A DNA stretch of 64,000 nucleotides from Fragilaria crotonensis (Eukaryota; Bacillariophyta; Fragilariophyceae; Fragilariales; Fragilariaceae). Position numbers and translations under genes: made by a program. The notes below the pieces were generated by a model. It saw only the letters and a list, made by a program, of their open reading frames with translations. It did not search any database and had not been told where the DNA came from. The stretch is taken from NCBI GenBank assembly GCA_022925895.1, contig JAKSYS010000033.1, positions 1-64,000 on the forward strand, given 5' to 3'. Shown here in pieces: positions 21,601-30,868 of the stretch; the stretch's first letter is position 1; each line of letters starts with the position of its first letter.

Positions 21601-22395
21601 GGTGAAGCTCGACATGTGGTATCCATCGGTGCCGAGCTGCTTTGAAATAGCCGCATGGGAGATGATGATGCCTGGGATCGTGGGAGTGTAATACGTCCGA
21701 ATGAATACGGACGATGGGCCTCCGGCATTTCCACGATTGTCAACCGGCACACACAGGAAACCGACGCCAACAGGTTGATGCGCGTGATGACCTGCGTCAA
21801 AGAGACGAACGTTGGTTCGACTGAGAGGGCGATAGGCAAACAGAAGCTCGCGATCGTTGGCGGTGCAAGCCATTGACCCATTGTCGGCATGCGCGAACGA
21901 CAGGTGGCGTGCATGGTCGTATGTTTCAGCCAATCGACGGAGCAGGATGGGATCCGGTGCGTCGTTGATGTGGATAGTCTCTGACGCAGGTAGTGCAGGG
22001 ATCGTATCGGCAACCGGGACGGTGATGGAGTTGGTGCTTGGTACTTCGAAGCATGCTTCAAAGTCGACCTCCTTGGCGGCGGTGACACGGAGAGAATTTT
22101 GTTGGAAACCAACTAATTCGTCGTCGTCATCGTCGTCGTCCTTGTCATCGATGGCAGGGACCTCAACACTGGCCGGCTCATGTTCCAAGATGCAACGCAT
22201 GGTCCGGTTGGTGGAGGGCGTTGGGCGACCACGGGCATTGGCTGAGTTCAGGCGGCTGCGAAATTGCTTGTGCGAGTTCGCGATCTGAGCCTTGAGCTGG
22301 GGGTTGCGTTGCGCCAAACCTTCGGCGACGATGTAGTCGACGAAACGGTTGCAGTCTTCCAGTTTATGGCCCGGCAATTGACAACCGAGACAAAC
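18601..22395 (-). CDS. Copia 2 pol: protease, integrase, PDZ-like insert, reverse transcriptase
   Basis: One open minus frame of about 1260 residues. At its start is a zinc knuckle, CLGCQLPGHKLEDC (about 22395-22355). The protease is recognisable from ADNGSMACTAND, with DNG in place of the usual DSG/DTG. The integrase has the HHCC finger (LWHQRLGHIN ... CPICLAAK) and the DDE residues in SIDFGF, VRMDGGGELG and NGPGERPH. Next is a PDZ-like segment with RRGYVSGIVANTTASR and GAFVVSINDVAVF. The RT carries LKVDATNAYANS and CRQVDDMAIG. After EPLAASTTQQMF the frame passes straight into the LTR, so no RNase H is present. The single long open frame agrees with the young LTRs. Confidence 0.85.
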   Translation of the reverse strand, partial: VCLGCQLPGHKLEDCNRFVDYIVAEGLAQRNPQLKAQIANSHKQFRSRLNSANARGRPTPSTNRTMRCILEHEPASVEVPAIDDKDDDDDDDELVGFQQNSLRVTAAKEVDFEACFEVPSTNSITVPVADTIPALPASETIHINDAPDPILLRRLAETYDHARHLSFAHADNGSMACTANDRELLFAYRPLSRTNVRLFDAGHHAHQPVGVGFLCVPVDNRGNAGGPSSVFIRTYYTPTIPGIIISHAAISKQLGTDGYHMSSFTETAGHIHFPHRLRRSQDIYIILQPTASRGGLTFTEALIAPTAKAHVAPLPSDQVVRKLCTEHSPVTAATILDPIDGMTCDACHSPPVPDSDMLPVSPDGNARPYVFGQGMAPAGLDFVVPVNTDMSHPSHEGQHSEDLIAQRPTILDGDVHFPEFSSPVLTEEYAVRSLSRSALRMLWHQRLGHINFRRLSEMHRFVKGMPQFQIPTEIEGCPICLAAKLRKAPKGIGTTMRATTCNQGLSIDFGFMVQKSRDSVRHNTLVGLNGETCYVLLTDHYSGRIFGRAFATKAPPVDWINSWLASNSPQCPDKYVRMDGGGELGKCRDIHRTFANFGYIVELTGPDSSHQNGPGERPHQTIGDALRTMLSGANLQPNFWPYAFYHYIRIYNFVPHGDRPSSPYEMCGAPLPNLAKLRTFGCRIHVRPTNARYGRVVPNSRLGIFLGYSRSLKVMYYFDLGSSTVKTATHARFDEGMNDLDEPPPNVKLLRNLADDGVVDPDRLDLPLLNLEVSDDPFERLDELSPSITCEHPCLGFEIMECHIRRRGYVSGIVANTTASRIRNVRRKYIGAFVVSINDVAVFTAASILDALRAAAVSDEQTFKIVFAPDRYIPVADRHLDQPIHLSVEQLRTVSAILSSSPQSKPPDDDIVLDNDDDNFDDDHAQLLLCSLNTTTHGTPEEQGLGSFTRRKLRRLPNWKEWQDAEFKQLDSMAKQEMYGAPVPAPRDSIVLRQHWNYIIKGDGSRKARNCCDGSPRAAPQLKLANTYSSCIEQPCMRLFFALCAHESYVSLKVDATNAYANSPPPNQPTFVVIDDQYADWYLSRHGTVVSRELVLPVQHALQGHPESGALWEKFVNSVIARHGFTSTTHERSIYQGTYKGHRMLICRQVDDMAIGCANVDAIKDLVRVICAEDGIDLRDEGILNSFNGVDVDQRDRYIKITCETYIDKLLAHYGWSSSGSRETDERPVEPLAASTTQQMFVSAYFILATVQLPNRAQSTIYSR

Positions 22396-22399
22396 AGAA

Positions 22400-23964
22400 G
22401 ACGATCTTGGTTTTGGGAAATGGCGCGAACCATCAGGTTGATCTCTTCGTCGTCGAGGGTTGTTTCGGACATGGACGATGAGAAGTCAGGCGACGCGGTT
22501 TCGATGCGCCGGATGATTGACGTCGACGTCCTCCCGGTTGACGGATGCTGCGAGGACGGTGGATCACGGCCGATCTCGGATGCATACTCGACGAACGTCG
22601 TCGCGAGTTGCGCCAACGAAAGTTTGAACGGGAGCGCGCCGTCGTGGCCGGTGCGCTTGTCGCGTTCGACTAGGCGTCGGATCTCGGGACGCCATTCGGA
22701 CGTCAAGTTGCGGACAGATAGGTCAAGGGCTTCCGATTCGGTGTACGTACGAGTGGCTTGACGCTCGCGTACCATGAAGTCTTGAAGCCGACGTATGTAC
22801 AAGCTGAAAGGTTCGGTACGACGCTGGCGGGGATTTCGCTAGCCGTCGAGAACACGGAGTGAAGGAGGGGTGGTGTAGGCGGAACAATGAGTACACCACG
22901 TGATACCCTGCTTGGGGGGGACAACCTTCGACGGCGCTCTGTTCTCGTGAACCACTCGGAAGGTGGATTCCTGGGTGAGGGCGGTGTAGATCAGTCCCGA
23001 CATGAACGATCCTTCTCGCGAACGGAAGCGGGCAGCCAAAGCCACCATTTTCCATGGATCGAGTCCTCTTGCGCCGATTCGTATGGTGGGCACCACACTC
23101 CCCAGTGAAGGCATGTGGAACAAAATAGTTTGTACCAGTGAACAAATGAGTCGTTTTTAGACGAATCAAATTTCGTGATGCTCGCCTTCCGAAAGTCTTT
23201 GAACTTCACCTCCCACACATGAACTGGCACATGTAGTCCTCAAAGATTCGGCACCAAGGTCACTTCGGCCGAAAACGGATGCATACGAGTAGGCGTACGG
23301 GTCAACGTTCCGGTACGAGTTGTCGTTGCGGAGTCGAATAACGGACGAGGCGGAACCGCGTCGGGGGGGCTCTGAAAACGACCAGAGGCCATCGGTGGTC
23401 CGTGGCCACCGGTGGGTCGGGTATCGACCGGCTGTCCTCGAAAGGTCGGGGCGGCGATGGCAGGATCGTCATTCGTGTCGGCGTCGACACTTGGCGGGGG
23501 TTGATCTCCGTTCGTGGCAGCGACAGCAGGTGGCGTATCGACATGTACGGATGTATCGATCACCGATGGTGGTCCTCGTCGGGAGTGCCGGGAACGGCTC
23601 TCGTGTACGCTATCGGAAGCAACAGAGGATCCTGGTGGTTTCGGGATGTCGATCGCAGGCATAAGGAAACGGATCAGGACAGGGACATGGACGAGGTCCG
23701 AGGGGCGAGCGATCCGAGGCGCTGGTTGATCAGGCGCTGTAGTGCAGGTTTTCGCAACGAAATGACGTGATTGCGATCCCGGGCATGATACATCCCGAAA
23801 CCGGAGTCTGTCAACGAAGGTATCAAATCCTCCGAGAGCCAGGTGGTGTCTTGGAGTTGTTGAAGAACCGAATCGCGAATAACGTCGTGGTAGTTATCAA
23901 GGAGTGTCCTCGTGAGGATGTCGAAAACTTCTGTGAGTGGGATTTCCGCCATTGGGCAGTCCAC
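22400..23964 (-). pseudogene. Copia 2 gag region, frameshifted
   Basis: Minus-strand frames 23964-23674, 23662-23240, 23230-22839 and 22802-about 22395 follow one another and together look like gag. There is a helical N-terminus (EIPLTEVFDILTRTLLDNYH), then a Pro/Thr-rich linker, then WEVKFKDFRKASI and the helical SEALDLSVRNLTSEWRPEI. The last piece leads to the zinc knuckle, which lies in the pol frame one base away. Each break is a small shift. A programmed frameshift between gag and pol is possible at the knuckle, but the three other breaks argue for mutation or sequence error. The start codon is uncertain and is probably near 23950. Confidence 0.55.
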
Positions 23965-24170
23965 AATGTTGATGGTGACAACAAGACAGTCATCGTCGTG
24001 TCGGAGCTCCCCCTGCGTCTGACATGTTAATATCAGGTCTTCAGAAATATGCGGTCCTGGATGGATGATTCCGAATCGGAGTGGTTACGTGGTTCTTAGT
24101 ATCGTGTGACACAGAGAACACGGAAGAACACAAACTTATTCGGAGTGGGCGCAGAATTCAATCGTATGCT

Positions 24171-24184
24171 TTGGGCTCATAACC
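24171..24184 (-). other. primer binding site, tRNA-iMet half molecule
   Basis: Directly inside the 5' LTR the sense strand reads GGTTATGAGCCCAA. This is complementary to the anticodon stem-loop of initiator tRNA-Met (GGGCTCATAACC), not to a tRNA 3' end. Drosophila copia uses the same arrangement, with a 5'-half tRNA-iMet fragment as primer. Confidence 0.8.
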
Positions 24185-24598
24185 TGTGAGACCCTCTCTA
24201 GTACGGCGGCTCCACTCACATTGACTCGCTTGGGAGTCGAGTTAGTGCAGAACCGACGGGAACAGAAGAGGAGAACACGACAGCACAATGAACAAGAGCG
24301 CGGCGGTATCGAGAGGTGCGCGTCGCGATGGTATCGATGTCAATGATGGTGGTGTCGTGAGTCGTTGGCGTGGACGAAGCAATAACTGTACCTCTTCACC
24401 CTTACGATCGTAGACCGGCAAGAATGCAGTGGAGGTAATAGTTTTAGGCTAAGTTAAAGTTGTGAGCCGATGGAGTACATCGGCCTTAAGCTAAACTAGT
24501 CGGAGTTGCGCATGCGTCATGCATGTCAACGACTGTAGATAGTAGACTGTGCGCGATTAGGCAATAGCACAGTAGCAAGAATGAAATTTGCACTGACA
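24185..24598 (-). repeat. Copia 2 5' LTR
   Basis: This is the upstream LTR of the minus-strand element and carries its promoter by position. It is 414 bp with TG/CA ends and two differences from its partner. The next five bases, AGATG, are the target duplication. Confidence 0.9.
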
Positions 24599-24603
24599 AG
24601 ATG
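24599..24603. repeat. AGATG target-site duplication of Copia 2, right copy
   Basis: This is an exact match to 18255-18259, directly outside the 5' LTR. Confidence 0.9.
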
Positions 24604-24700
24604 GCGATCTTTGCTTCGGGAGTATGATCAGTTTTCTCTATGGACTGCCGTTTGTGTGAGTGCTCGCGATACCATGTGGCAAGGTGATCCACGTGCAAAT

Positions 24701-24716
24701 GTGTAAACCTTCTATT
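24701..24716. repeat. 16-bp target-site duplication of LINE 2, right copy
   Basis: This is an exact copy of 17111-17126. In the minus strand it encodes IEGLH of the transposase, after NLATLT in one frame. Confidence 0.85.
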
Positions 24717-26555
24717 GTTAGGGTCGCTAAGTTTTTGACTCCGAAAGCAACAATCTGGTCTTTTGCATGGGGGGGAATATCTCCAGCAGCCTTGGCATTG
24801 GTCCTTTCCCACATTGGACGTATGGGTTCGGGTGGGGAAAACATTCGAGCTCCCTGAAGATGATGTTCCATTGTGCAATGGTCTTAAAAAAGTAGCCTGA
24901 TGCATCCGGAGACTATTCAACGTTTGACAAGCTACTTTGCAGCAGTGATGCCACGTCCATTCATTCATGTTGGTGAGTGCAACTTGGTAAGCCAAACAGA
25001 GAAAAATCGCCCTTTGTCGAATTTCAAAGACTTCTGCCTTTGTACAGATATTGTCGGGGTCTCCACCTTTCACAATAGCACGCCAGCTATCTTCACTCTC
25101 GTGAACAGCCTGAAGCTGAATGATGCGGCGCTCCAAGGCCTCCTGGGGACTTTCAAGATTCGTCGTATCAGTATTGTCAACAATGACACCTCCACTGTAC
25201 TCCCTCGGTCTGAAGAGCTGATAAGCTTCTGGACTTTCTGGCCAATACAAACATGATGGTGATTGAGCAACATTATCAACCCTTTGGCGCTTAAGAGGGG
25301 AAGCATTCTCGTTTTCATTGGTGCCAGGATGCCCGACTCTTGTTGTTGGCAGTACTGGAGCATTTTCGACAGTACTCGGTCTCCCTCTTGTTGATGGAAT
25401 TACAAGAACATTTGCAGCATGTTGGAGGACTCTTTCCTTCCATGTGCCATTTAAAGGGCGCGGGTAAGCCACCTGTCTTGTTTCATCAGTGAAATAGTAG
25501 AAGTATTGGTGTTGGTAATTGATATGGAACACGCCGGTCGCGTTTGATCCGTCAAACCTTGTCATGAGTTCTCCAAATAAACTCGACTTTGACATGGCGG
25601 TATTAAATTTTTGCACGTCAATGATGAGAGAGCCATCAATGTGACCAGACTTTCTTATTGCTTCAACCCAAGTTGCAGCAGGAAGCCAACAATTGGACAT
25701 TCGAGGCCCATATGTGTCATCGGCACGAAGCAACATGACAGCCCTGAACAAAACGGTGTGGATGCCTTTGTCAGACATCAGTGCAATCAACCTCACTTAG
25801 TCAGTTGGCTTGCCAAGTGTATTGAGAAGGCTCCTGTCAGGGCTGGGTTGATTGCAAAGAGTGTAGGTGTCGCAAACGACGGCGTGCAATATCATTGTAG
25901 AACCCTTGCTTCCAGCACGACAACATACTCTAAACGTTAGAACATTTGCAGCATGTTGGAGGACTCTTTCCTTCCATGTGCCATTTAAAGGGCGCGGGTA
26001 AGCCACCTGTCTTGTTTCATCAGTGAAATAGTAGAAGTATTGGTGTTGGTAATTGATATGGAACACGCCGGTCGCGTTTGATCCGTCAAACCTTGTCATG
26101 AGTTCTCCAAATAAACTCGACTTTGACATGGCGGTATTAAATTTTTGCACGTCAATGATGAGAGAGCCATCAATGTGACCAGACTTTCTTATTGCTTCAA
26201 CCCAAGTTGCAGCAGGAAGCCAACAATTGGACATTCGAGGCCCATATGTGTCATCGGCACGAAGCAACATGACAGCCCTGAACAAAACGGTGTGGATGCC
26301 TTTGTCAGACATCAGTGCAATCAACCTCACTTAGTCAGTTGGCTTGCCAAGTGTATTGAGAAGGCTCCTGTCAGGGCTGGGTTGATTGCAAAGAGTGTAG
26401 GTGTCGCAAACGACGGCGTGCAATATCATTGTAGAACCCTTGCTTCCAGCACGACAACATACTCTAAACGTGACGTCACAGACGCAGCAAATCTTCTCTT
26501 CTGTACAATTAATACTGCAGCCTGCGCCAGGTTTCTTTGACGTGAAACCAGCCAT
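24717..26555 (-). pseudogene. DDE transposase gene, N-terminal part with in-frame duplication
   Basis: The minus frame starts at a Met near 26555 (MAGFTSKKPG) and has a Cys cluster (CTEEKICCVC, VVCDTYTLC). A stretch ending HINYQHQYFYYFTDETRQVA then occurs twice because of a 534-bp tandem duplication. A linker follows with WTWHHCCKVACQTLN, and at the end a shifted frame reads FPHPNPYVQCGK and AKDQIVAFGVKNLATLTIEGLH, which continues at 17110. Each duplicate has the same in-frame TAA (25797-25799, 26331-26333) directly after LGKPTD. I do not recognise the N-terminal domain. The link to the DDE domain rests on the frame closing across the 16-bp LINE duplication. Confidence 0.55.
25405..26472. repeat. 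perfect 534-bp tandem duplication
   Basis: 25405-25938 and 25939-26472 are direct, adjacent copies of 534 bp. All the lines I compared by eye were identical. The length is a multiple of three, so the transposase frame is kept across both units. Confidence 0.9.
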
Positions 26556-26589
26556 ACGAGTCGATGTCAATCTGTCTGCAGGTACAATT

Positions 26590-26733
26590 ATGGTACTACC
26601 GGTACTGTTGTACAACACCGCGTTCAATGATTTAAGAAACCATAGCACTCTACGACGTACGAATGTCATCTGTCAGCAAATGGCTTATGGTACTACCGGT
26701 ACTGTTGTACAACACCGCGTTCAATGATTTAAG
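26590..26733. repeat. 47-bp direct repeat
   Basis: The 47-bp word starting ATGGTACTACCGGTACTG occurs at 26590-26636 and again at 26687-26733 with about 50 bp between. It lies upstream of the transposase start, possibly in its promoter or in the transposon end. Confidence 0.75.
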
Positions 26734-27212
26734 GGAGTACTGTAGTATAGCACTCTATACGTACGAAAATACATTAGAAGTGCGAATACACCGTAGATTC
26801 GGGAGTGGTCCAGTAGCGCAGTACTCGATTGTGAAACCTACAGTACGTTGATACCGGTAGCCTCCTGTTAAAATTGTTGTTGTCCTGGTTCCCTGTCAAA
26901 AAATGCATTGAATATCTATCAAAAACAACAAGTTTCATTCCCACAGTTACTACAACTGACTGTAATTGCTACATGCAATACAGACACAGAATGGAAAGTA
27001 AGTTAATTAATGAACTACAGAGATATTACATGCAGATTGTCTGCAGTTGAGGGTGCATTGTGCCAAATTGCAATTGTGGAGTATTTGTGTGATCAGTTTT
27101 CAAAATGTGTACGATACCCGTACCTTGAGTACCATTTCTACGTACGCGTGTAGGAGACATACGTAACTCCCGTGGCTTTCAAATTCGGATTTGGGCGCGG
27201 CTCCGTCGACAT
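26734..27212. other. non-coding end of the 11.7-kb insertion
   Basis: No gene is seen. By exclusion this is the right arm of the DDE transposon. I looked for an inverted match to 15541-15600 and found none that convinces me. Confidence 0.4.
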
Positions 27213-28546
27213 GCATTTGGTAAGATGTCGGCGAGTAGAGGAATGGAGGAGAACTTTCTTGGCATGAAGGTAAGATAAAACGACGATTGCACGACAACCA
27301 TCACCATGAAGGATTACTTGCAGGAGGCGATTGACGAGTCGGGGCTTGACATTGAAAAAAGTGTGAACGTCCGCGATGCGAACCCTTTTTGATATCAACG
27401 ACTCCGCATTGGCGCTGACCACTCAGCAGCAGTTGGAGCGTTTCCACAGCATGGTCGCGAAGCTTCTGTACGTGTCGCTTCGGGCTCACATGGGCCTTTT
27501 GTTGGCGGTGGCTTTCATATGCACCAGAGTATCCAGGGCCGCCGTACAGGACCTATTGAAGTTGAAACGGGTTCTCGAATACGTAAAGGCACTCAAGACC
27601 TAGAGAACGTGGTGGGTGTGGACAATCTCGGCAAGCTGCGCTACTGGGTTGATGCATCGTACGCAGTGCAAGTGCATCCCGACATGCGGAGCCACACAGG
27701 CGGGATAAAAAAAAAACTTAATTTCAATGTTTAACGTGTTGCCGCAGCATCCTTGATAAGGAATACTCGACCCACACGGATGGGCACTACCTCGGATAAG
27801 ATAGCAGCCACCGTCCATACTGTCGCACGGTACCGTAAATTACCGTATAGGTGCAAAATAGGTTCTGTCGGGACAGGTGGCATCATGTGCAAGTCGTCAA
27901 CAAAGCAAAAGCTCAACACAAAGAGCTCCACCGAAGCAAAGCTAGTTGGGGTGAGTGAAAACTACGTCCCGAACGCAATTCGGGCCAAGATGTTCCTCGA
28001 GGGACAAGGGAACAAGGTGACCGAGTCCTGGTTAGAACAGGACAATGAAGGTGCCATCAGGCTAGAGAAAACAGACGCGCATCGGCCGGGTCGAAGTCCC
28101 GTCATATCGACATCCGTTTCTTCTAGGTAAAGGACCGCATATCCTCCGGCGACATCTCGGTCCGCCACTGCCCGACCCTACCGATGCTAGCGGACTCTTT
28201 CACCAAAGCGCTCCAAGGAAACTTGTTTAGAAAGTTCAGAGACGTCATCCTGGGCATTAACCACATCGACGCCCTATCGTCTAAACCTTGCAGCCAGCTC
28301 GAGGACCGCATTGAGATCCGTCCTGCCAAACGAGGCACAGACAGTGCAAGTATTGCCACGGACGACAGTACGAAGAGAGGTGACTCAGAAATGAAAAAGG
28401 CGGATGCAACTACAACCGTATCTTGGGCGGACAATGTGAAGCGTACGCCAGCTACGGAACAGAGCAACATAGTTGCTCGAGCAAAGAATCGACAAATTAA
28501 CAAACTTGTTGCGATAGGGCATTCTATCGCAACAATCCCAAATTAG
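27213..28546 (+). pseudogene. Copia element 1: RT end, RNase H and C-terminus, second half
   Basis: The frame resumes the RT interrupted at 15540: FGKMSASRGMEENFLGMKV, then MKDYLQEAIDESGLDIEK. After shifts come FHSMVAKLLYVSLRAHMG and CTRVSRAAVQD. RNase H follows with LRYWVDASYAV, SHTGG, SSTKQKLNTKSSTEAKLVG and LEQDNEGAIRLEK, then MLADSFTKALQGNLFRKFRDVILG and the basic tail that also occurs at 12740-12967. An insertion of about 150 bp sits between SHTGG (27700) and IMCKSSTKQK (27880). Several frameshifts make it non-functional. The 3' LTR overlaps the end of the frame. Confidence 0.7.
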
Positions 28547-28659
28547 AAGCAAAGTTTGAACAACTTCAGTTTCTAGTTTATTACTCATCATCTACCGTAG
28601 CTTCGAGGACAATGGGTTGAAGCCCTACTATGCCGCGGTGAATAGTGTGCTAAACAACA
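28507..28659 (+). repeat. 153-bp 3' LTR of Copia element 1
   Basis: TG...CA ends, with a 28-base start that forms a perfect 11-bp inverted repeat. It matches 12928-13080 over the full length. It follows directly on the end of the pol frame, so it is a 3' LTR. Confidence 0.75.
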
Positions 28660-29083
28660 CATGTTAAGCTAATCCAGTGGGCGTTCCAGTGCTTGTCCCT
28701 CAACCAGTATTCAAGGGGACCATGTGAAGCTACTGTGCTCGACAGTTCAGTACCATTTCTTGTTCTGACACCTATCGATGACACAACCTTCTGCTTCCTT
28801 CCTTCAAGCCATTCTACTCTTCACGTTTTATTTAATCCTTTGTAATTGTTAACTTTTGTACACCTTTCATCCCTTTATCGTAACTTGACCATGGTGACTT
28901 CTACTTGAGACATGGGTTACAATGTTTTCAAAGTCCTCCTCAGGCACAGATTTGTTATGATTTCTCGTGTGTGACTTCTGAAAAGAAGTACACGGTACCG
29001 GCCAACCGACCGATAGATGGTGACAATCGTTACTATTAGTTCACAATTCACTACGTCCAGGGTATCCATTCATGACCATGTCT
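28660..29083. other. non-coding
   Basis: Intergenic DNA between the Copia 3' LTR and the second oxygenase-like gene. I see no feature in it. Confidence 0.4.
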
Positions 29084-30313
29084 CTACAAACCCTTTGTCT
29101 TTGGATTCTTCGGCAACTTAGGCTTCTTGCCCTTGGGTACCTTCGGCTTTTTGTAACACGTCAACTTCATCGTGGGATCATGTGTAGCAAGATTCCACAA
29201 GGCCCCAGTTGCGTTCATGCATCCGAACAACATCTTCTTCTTAGCGCAGATTTGCGGAGAGGCACCGTAGTCAGTATAGTTCATGCAAGAATGCCAGCAA
29301 TAAGATGATGTTGCATTGTTGCAAACCGGCGGATTGGGGTCGACGTGCAGGAGACGGGCAACACCCGAAGAGGAACACCCGATCGAGAGGAAATCTTCAT
29401 CGTGCATGATCATGTTATCACGAATGAAACCGAAGGACTTGCCGTGGACAGGATGAAGAGCATCGGCGGGAGCCAAGACCATACGACCGTACCAGAGGCG
29501 TTCCTCTTTGAGTTTTGGCATTCTCAAAGTATGCGGGAGGACTCTCATGGGACTCTTGCCTTCACTAATCAAAACAGGATTGATGATTTGATTGACACCA
29601 TCACCGAAGAAGAAGACAAGGTCGTCTTCCTCGTTGAAGTGAACCATCTCGGTCGATCCATCATCGAGCTGGATGTAGAATCCATCGGTGGGTCGACCAT
29701 TTGACTGTCCGGGGCTAAAGGCGAGCAGCAAACCTTGGTCAACGTGCCAATCGATGGTGGTAACGTTGAGAGTAGAATCATGCATGGATGATGTGTAGTA
29801 GGCATGGAAATGTTCGAGGTGGTCACCCTCGTGAACGATATCCATGAGAAAAATGACTTTTCCTTGAGAGTGGCATGCTGCAGGAGAGTCGTTTCAAAGA
29901 GAGAGCATCCTCCAGGAACGATCCAAAGTCGTTCACTACTTGACGAACGACCGCACGGAAGGCAACGTTCTGTGACTCAAAGAGTCGCACGATTCTTCGT
30001 CGCCTGTCGAAGTAGCCTCCCACATCTCAGATCCTTGCGAGTGGGTCGCGATGGTGCGACGAACAGTGCCATCCGCAAAGGCTGTCTTCACACCAACGGC
30101 CTTGATACACTCTGGAAGAGATTGCAATAGAGCTTGCTTATGAAGGTCAGGAACGTTCGTGATGCTCACGATTCCAACCGTTTGGAGATGCATGAGAAGT
30201 CTATCCGCGTCGAGGTGCTTAACAACTGCTTCGTAGGAGACGCGCGTTGGAGAAATGGCGGCAGATGCAGAGTTCACGCAGAAGAGGATCAAAGTTGCGA
30301 GTGAGAGGTTCAT
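29084..30313 (-). pseudogene. secreted 2OG-Fe(II) oxygenase-like protein, copy 2 (frameshifted)
   Basis: Same gene as 10102-11306. From 30313: signal peptide ending SASA, then the N-terminal oxygenase-like region. A shift near 30005 leads to GGYFDRRRRIVRLFESQN, and another near 29860 to MDIVHEGDHLEHFHAYY. The core has DWHVDQGLLLAF (HxD), LVFFFGDGVNQ and VLPHTLR. The C-terminus is Cys-rich (YCWHSCMNYTDYGASPQIC) and ends in a Lys/Pro-rich tail without the TRKP units of copy 1. The indels differ from those of copy 1, so the ancestral gene was intact when duplicated. Either both copies decayed separately or the assembly carries indel errors. Confidence 0.55.
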
Positions 30314-30868
30314 GATGATGGGGCCTTTGTAATCAGTGATGAAGAATGATGGCTGGCTGTATTTGCAAGCGGTCGGCAGTAGGCGGCTGTCAGTTGATTG
30401 ACTGGTGAAGGTTTATTGTTTATCAAGAGGCAGCCTGCTGTAAACAAATTTTATGTCAAGTTTGAAGGATGCTGAGAAATAGTGCAAGGCGGCAAACGGC
30501 ACCTCTGCTTTTCCTTCTCCTGGTGCATTGTACGCGGACATGTATGAGGTATGTGCTGCCGGTGCCTGCCCATCAGAATGAAATTGCATTTTGGATCTTT
30601 AGCTCCGTGCAGTTTTAGCTTACATGTAACATAAGTTGAGCTATTTGTTTCGGAGCCTCGCCGTTTTTTGAACTACACTTAAGGAAGAATGGCCTTCTGA
30701 AGGCCATACTTGAGAGGCCAGAATCACAGGCCAGGATGAAAACTGCTCAGCGCTGCCATGTCAGCGGCTGGAGAAAATTACTTGTCCATTGAGGTGTTGA
30801 GTCCTGGCAAATATCTCGACGACGTTGCTTTTAAACGTCATTTGAGTCCTGTACAGTGTTACATACGT
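29345..30868. repeat. segmental duplication, copy 2 (pair 10347-11870)
   Basis: Direct repeat of about 1.52 kb, near identical to 10347-11870, with the same left edge at GCAGGAGACGGGC. Similarity ends just after CCTGTACAGTGTTA near 30863. Confidence 0.85.

Larger units (their letters stand above)
18260..24598 (-). mobile_element. Copia element 2, full-length LTR retrotransposon lacking RNase H
   Basis: Two 414-bp LTRs (18260-18673 and 24185-24598) with TG/CA ends flank a 5.5-kb interior transcribed on the minus strand. AGATG target duplications sit outside both LTRs. I count two differences between the LTRs, so the insertion is recent. The interior reads, from 24184 downward: tRNA primer site, gag with a zinc knuckle, protease, integrase, a PDZ-like insert and reverse transcriptase. 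The RT frame then runs directly into the 3' LTR, where a Copia RNase H and polypurine tract would be expected. The element inserted into LINE 2 and its removal restores the LINE frame. Confidence 0.9.
17127..24700 (-). mobile_element. 5'-truncated LINE 2, split by Copia element 2
   Basis: Bounded by an exact 16-bp duplication, this LINE contributes 17127-18259 and 24604-24700, about 1.2 kb in total. It begins within the end of its RNase H (minus strand, LHVDHLATWY) and runs to the 3' end, so it is strongly 5' truncated, as is usual for LINE insertions. It inserted into the DDE transposase gene and was later hit by Copia element 2. In the sense strand its 3' trailer holds TTAGGGTTAGGGTTAG (17231-17246, written as CCCTAA on the plus strand). 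It ends in AT-rich sequence, not poly(A). Confidence 0.8.
15541..27212 (-). mobile_element. 11.7-kb insertion: DDE transposon carrying nested elements
   Basis: The Copia RT frame breaks at 15540 and resumes at 27213, so everything between is an insertion. Its own gene is a minus-strand DDE transposase (26555 to about 15960), itself interrupted by a LINE (17127-24700) with a Copia element inside. Without those later arrivals the unit is about 4.1 kb, of which 534 bp is a tandem duplication. I could not find terminal inverted repeats or an unambiguous target duplication at the two edges. The exact ends are inferred from the interrupted reading frame, not from terminal structure. Confidence 0.6.

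Noticed and set aside
12928-28659. 12928-13080 and 28507-28659 as the LTR pair of one complete Copia element
   Set aside because: Pol-tail sequence precedes both copies, no primer site follows the first, and flanking 5-mers differ; the first is better read as a 3' LTR of another copy.
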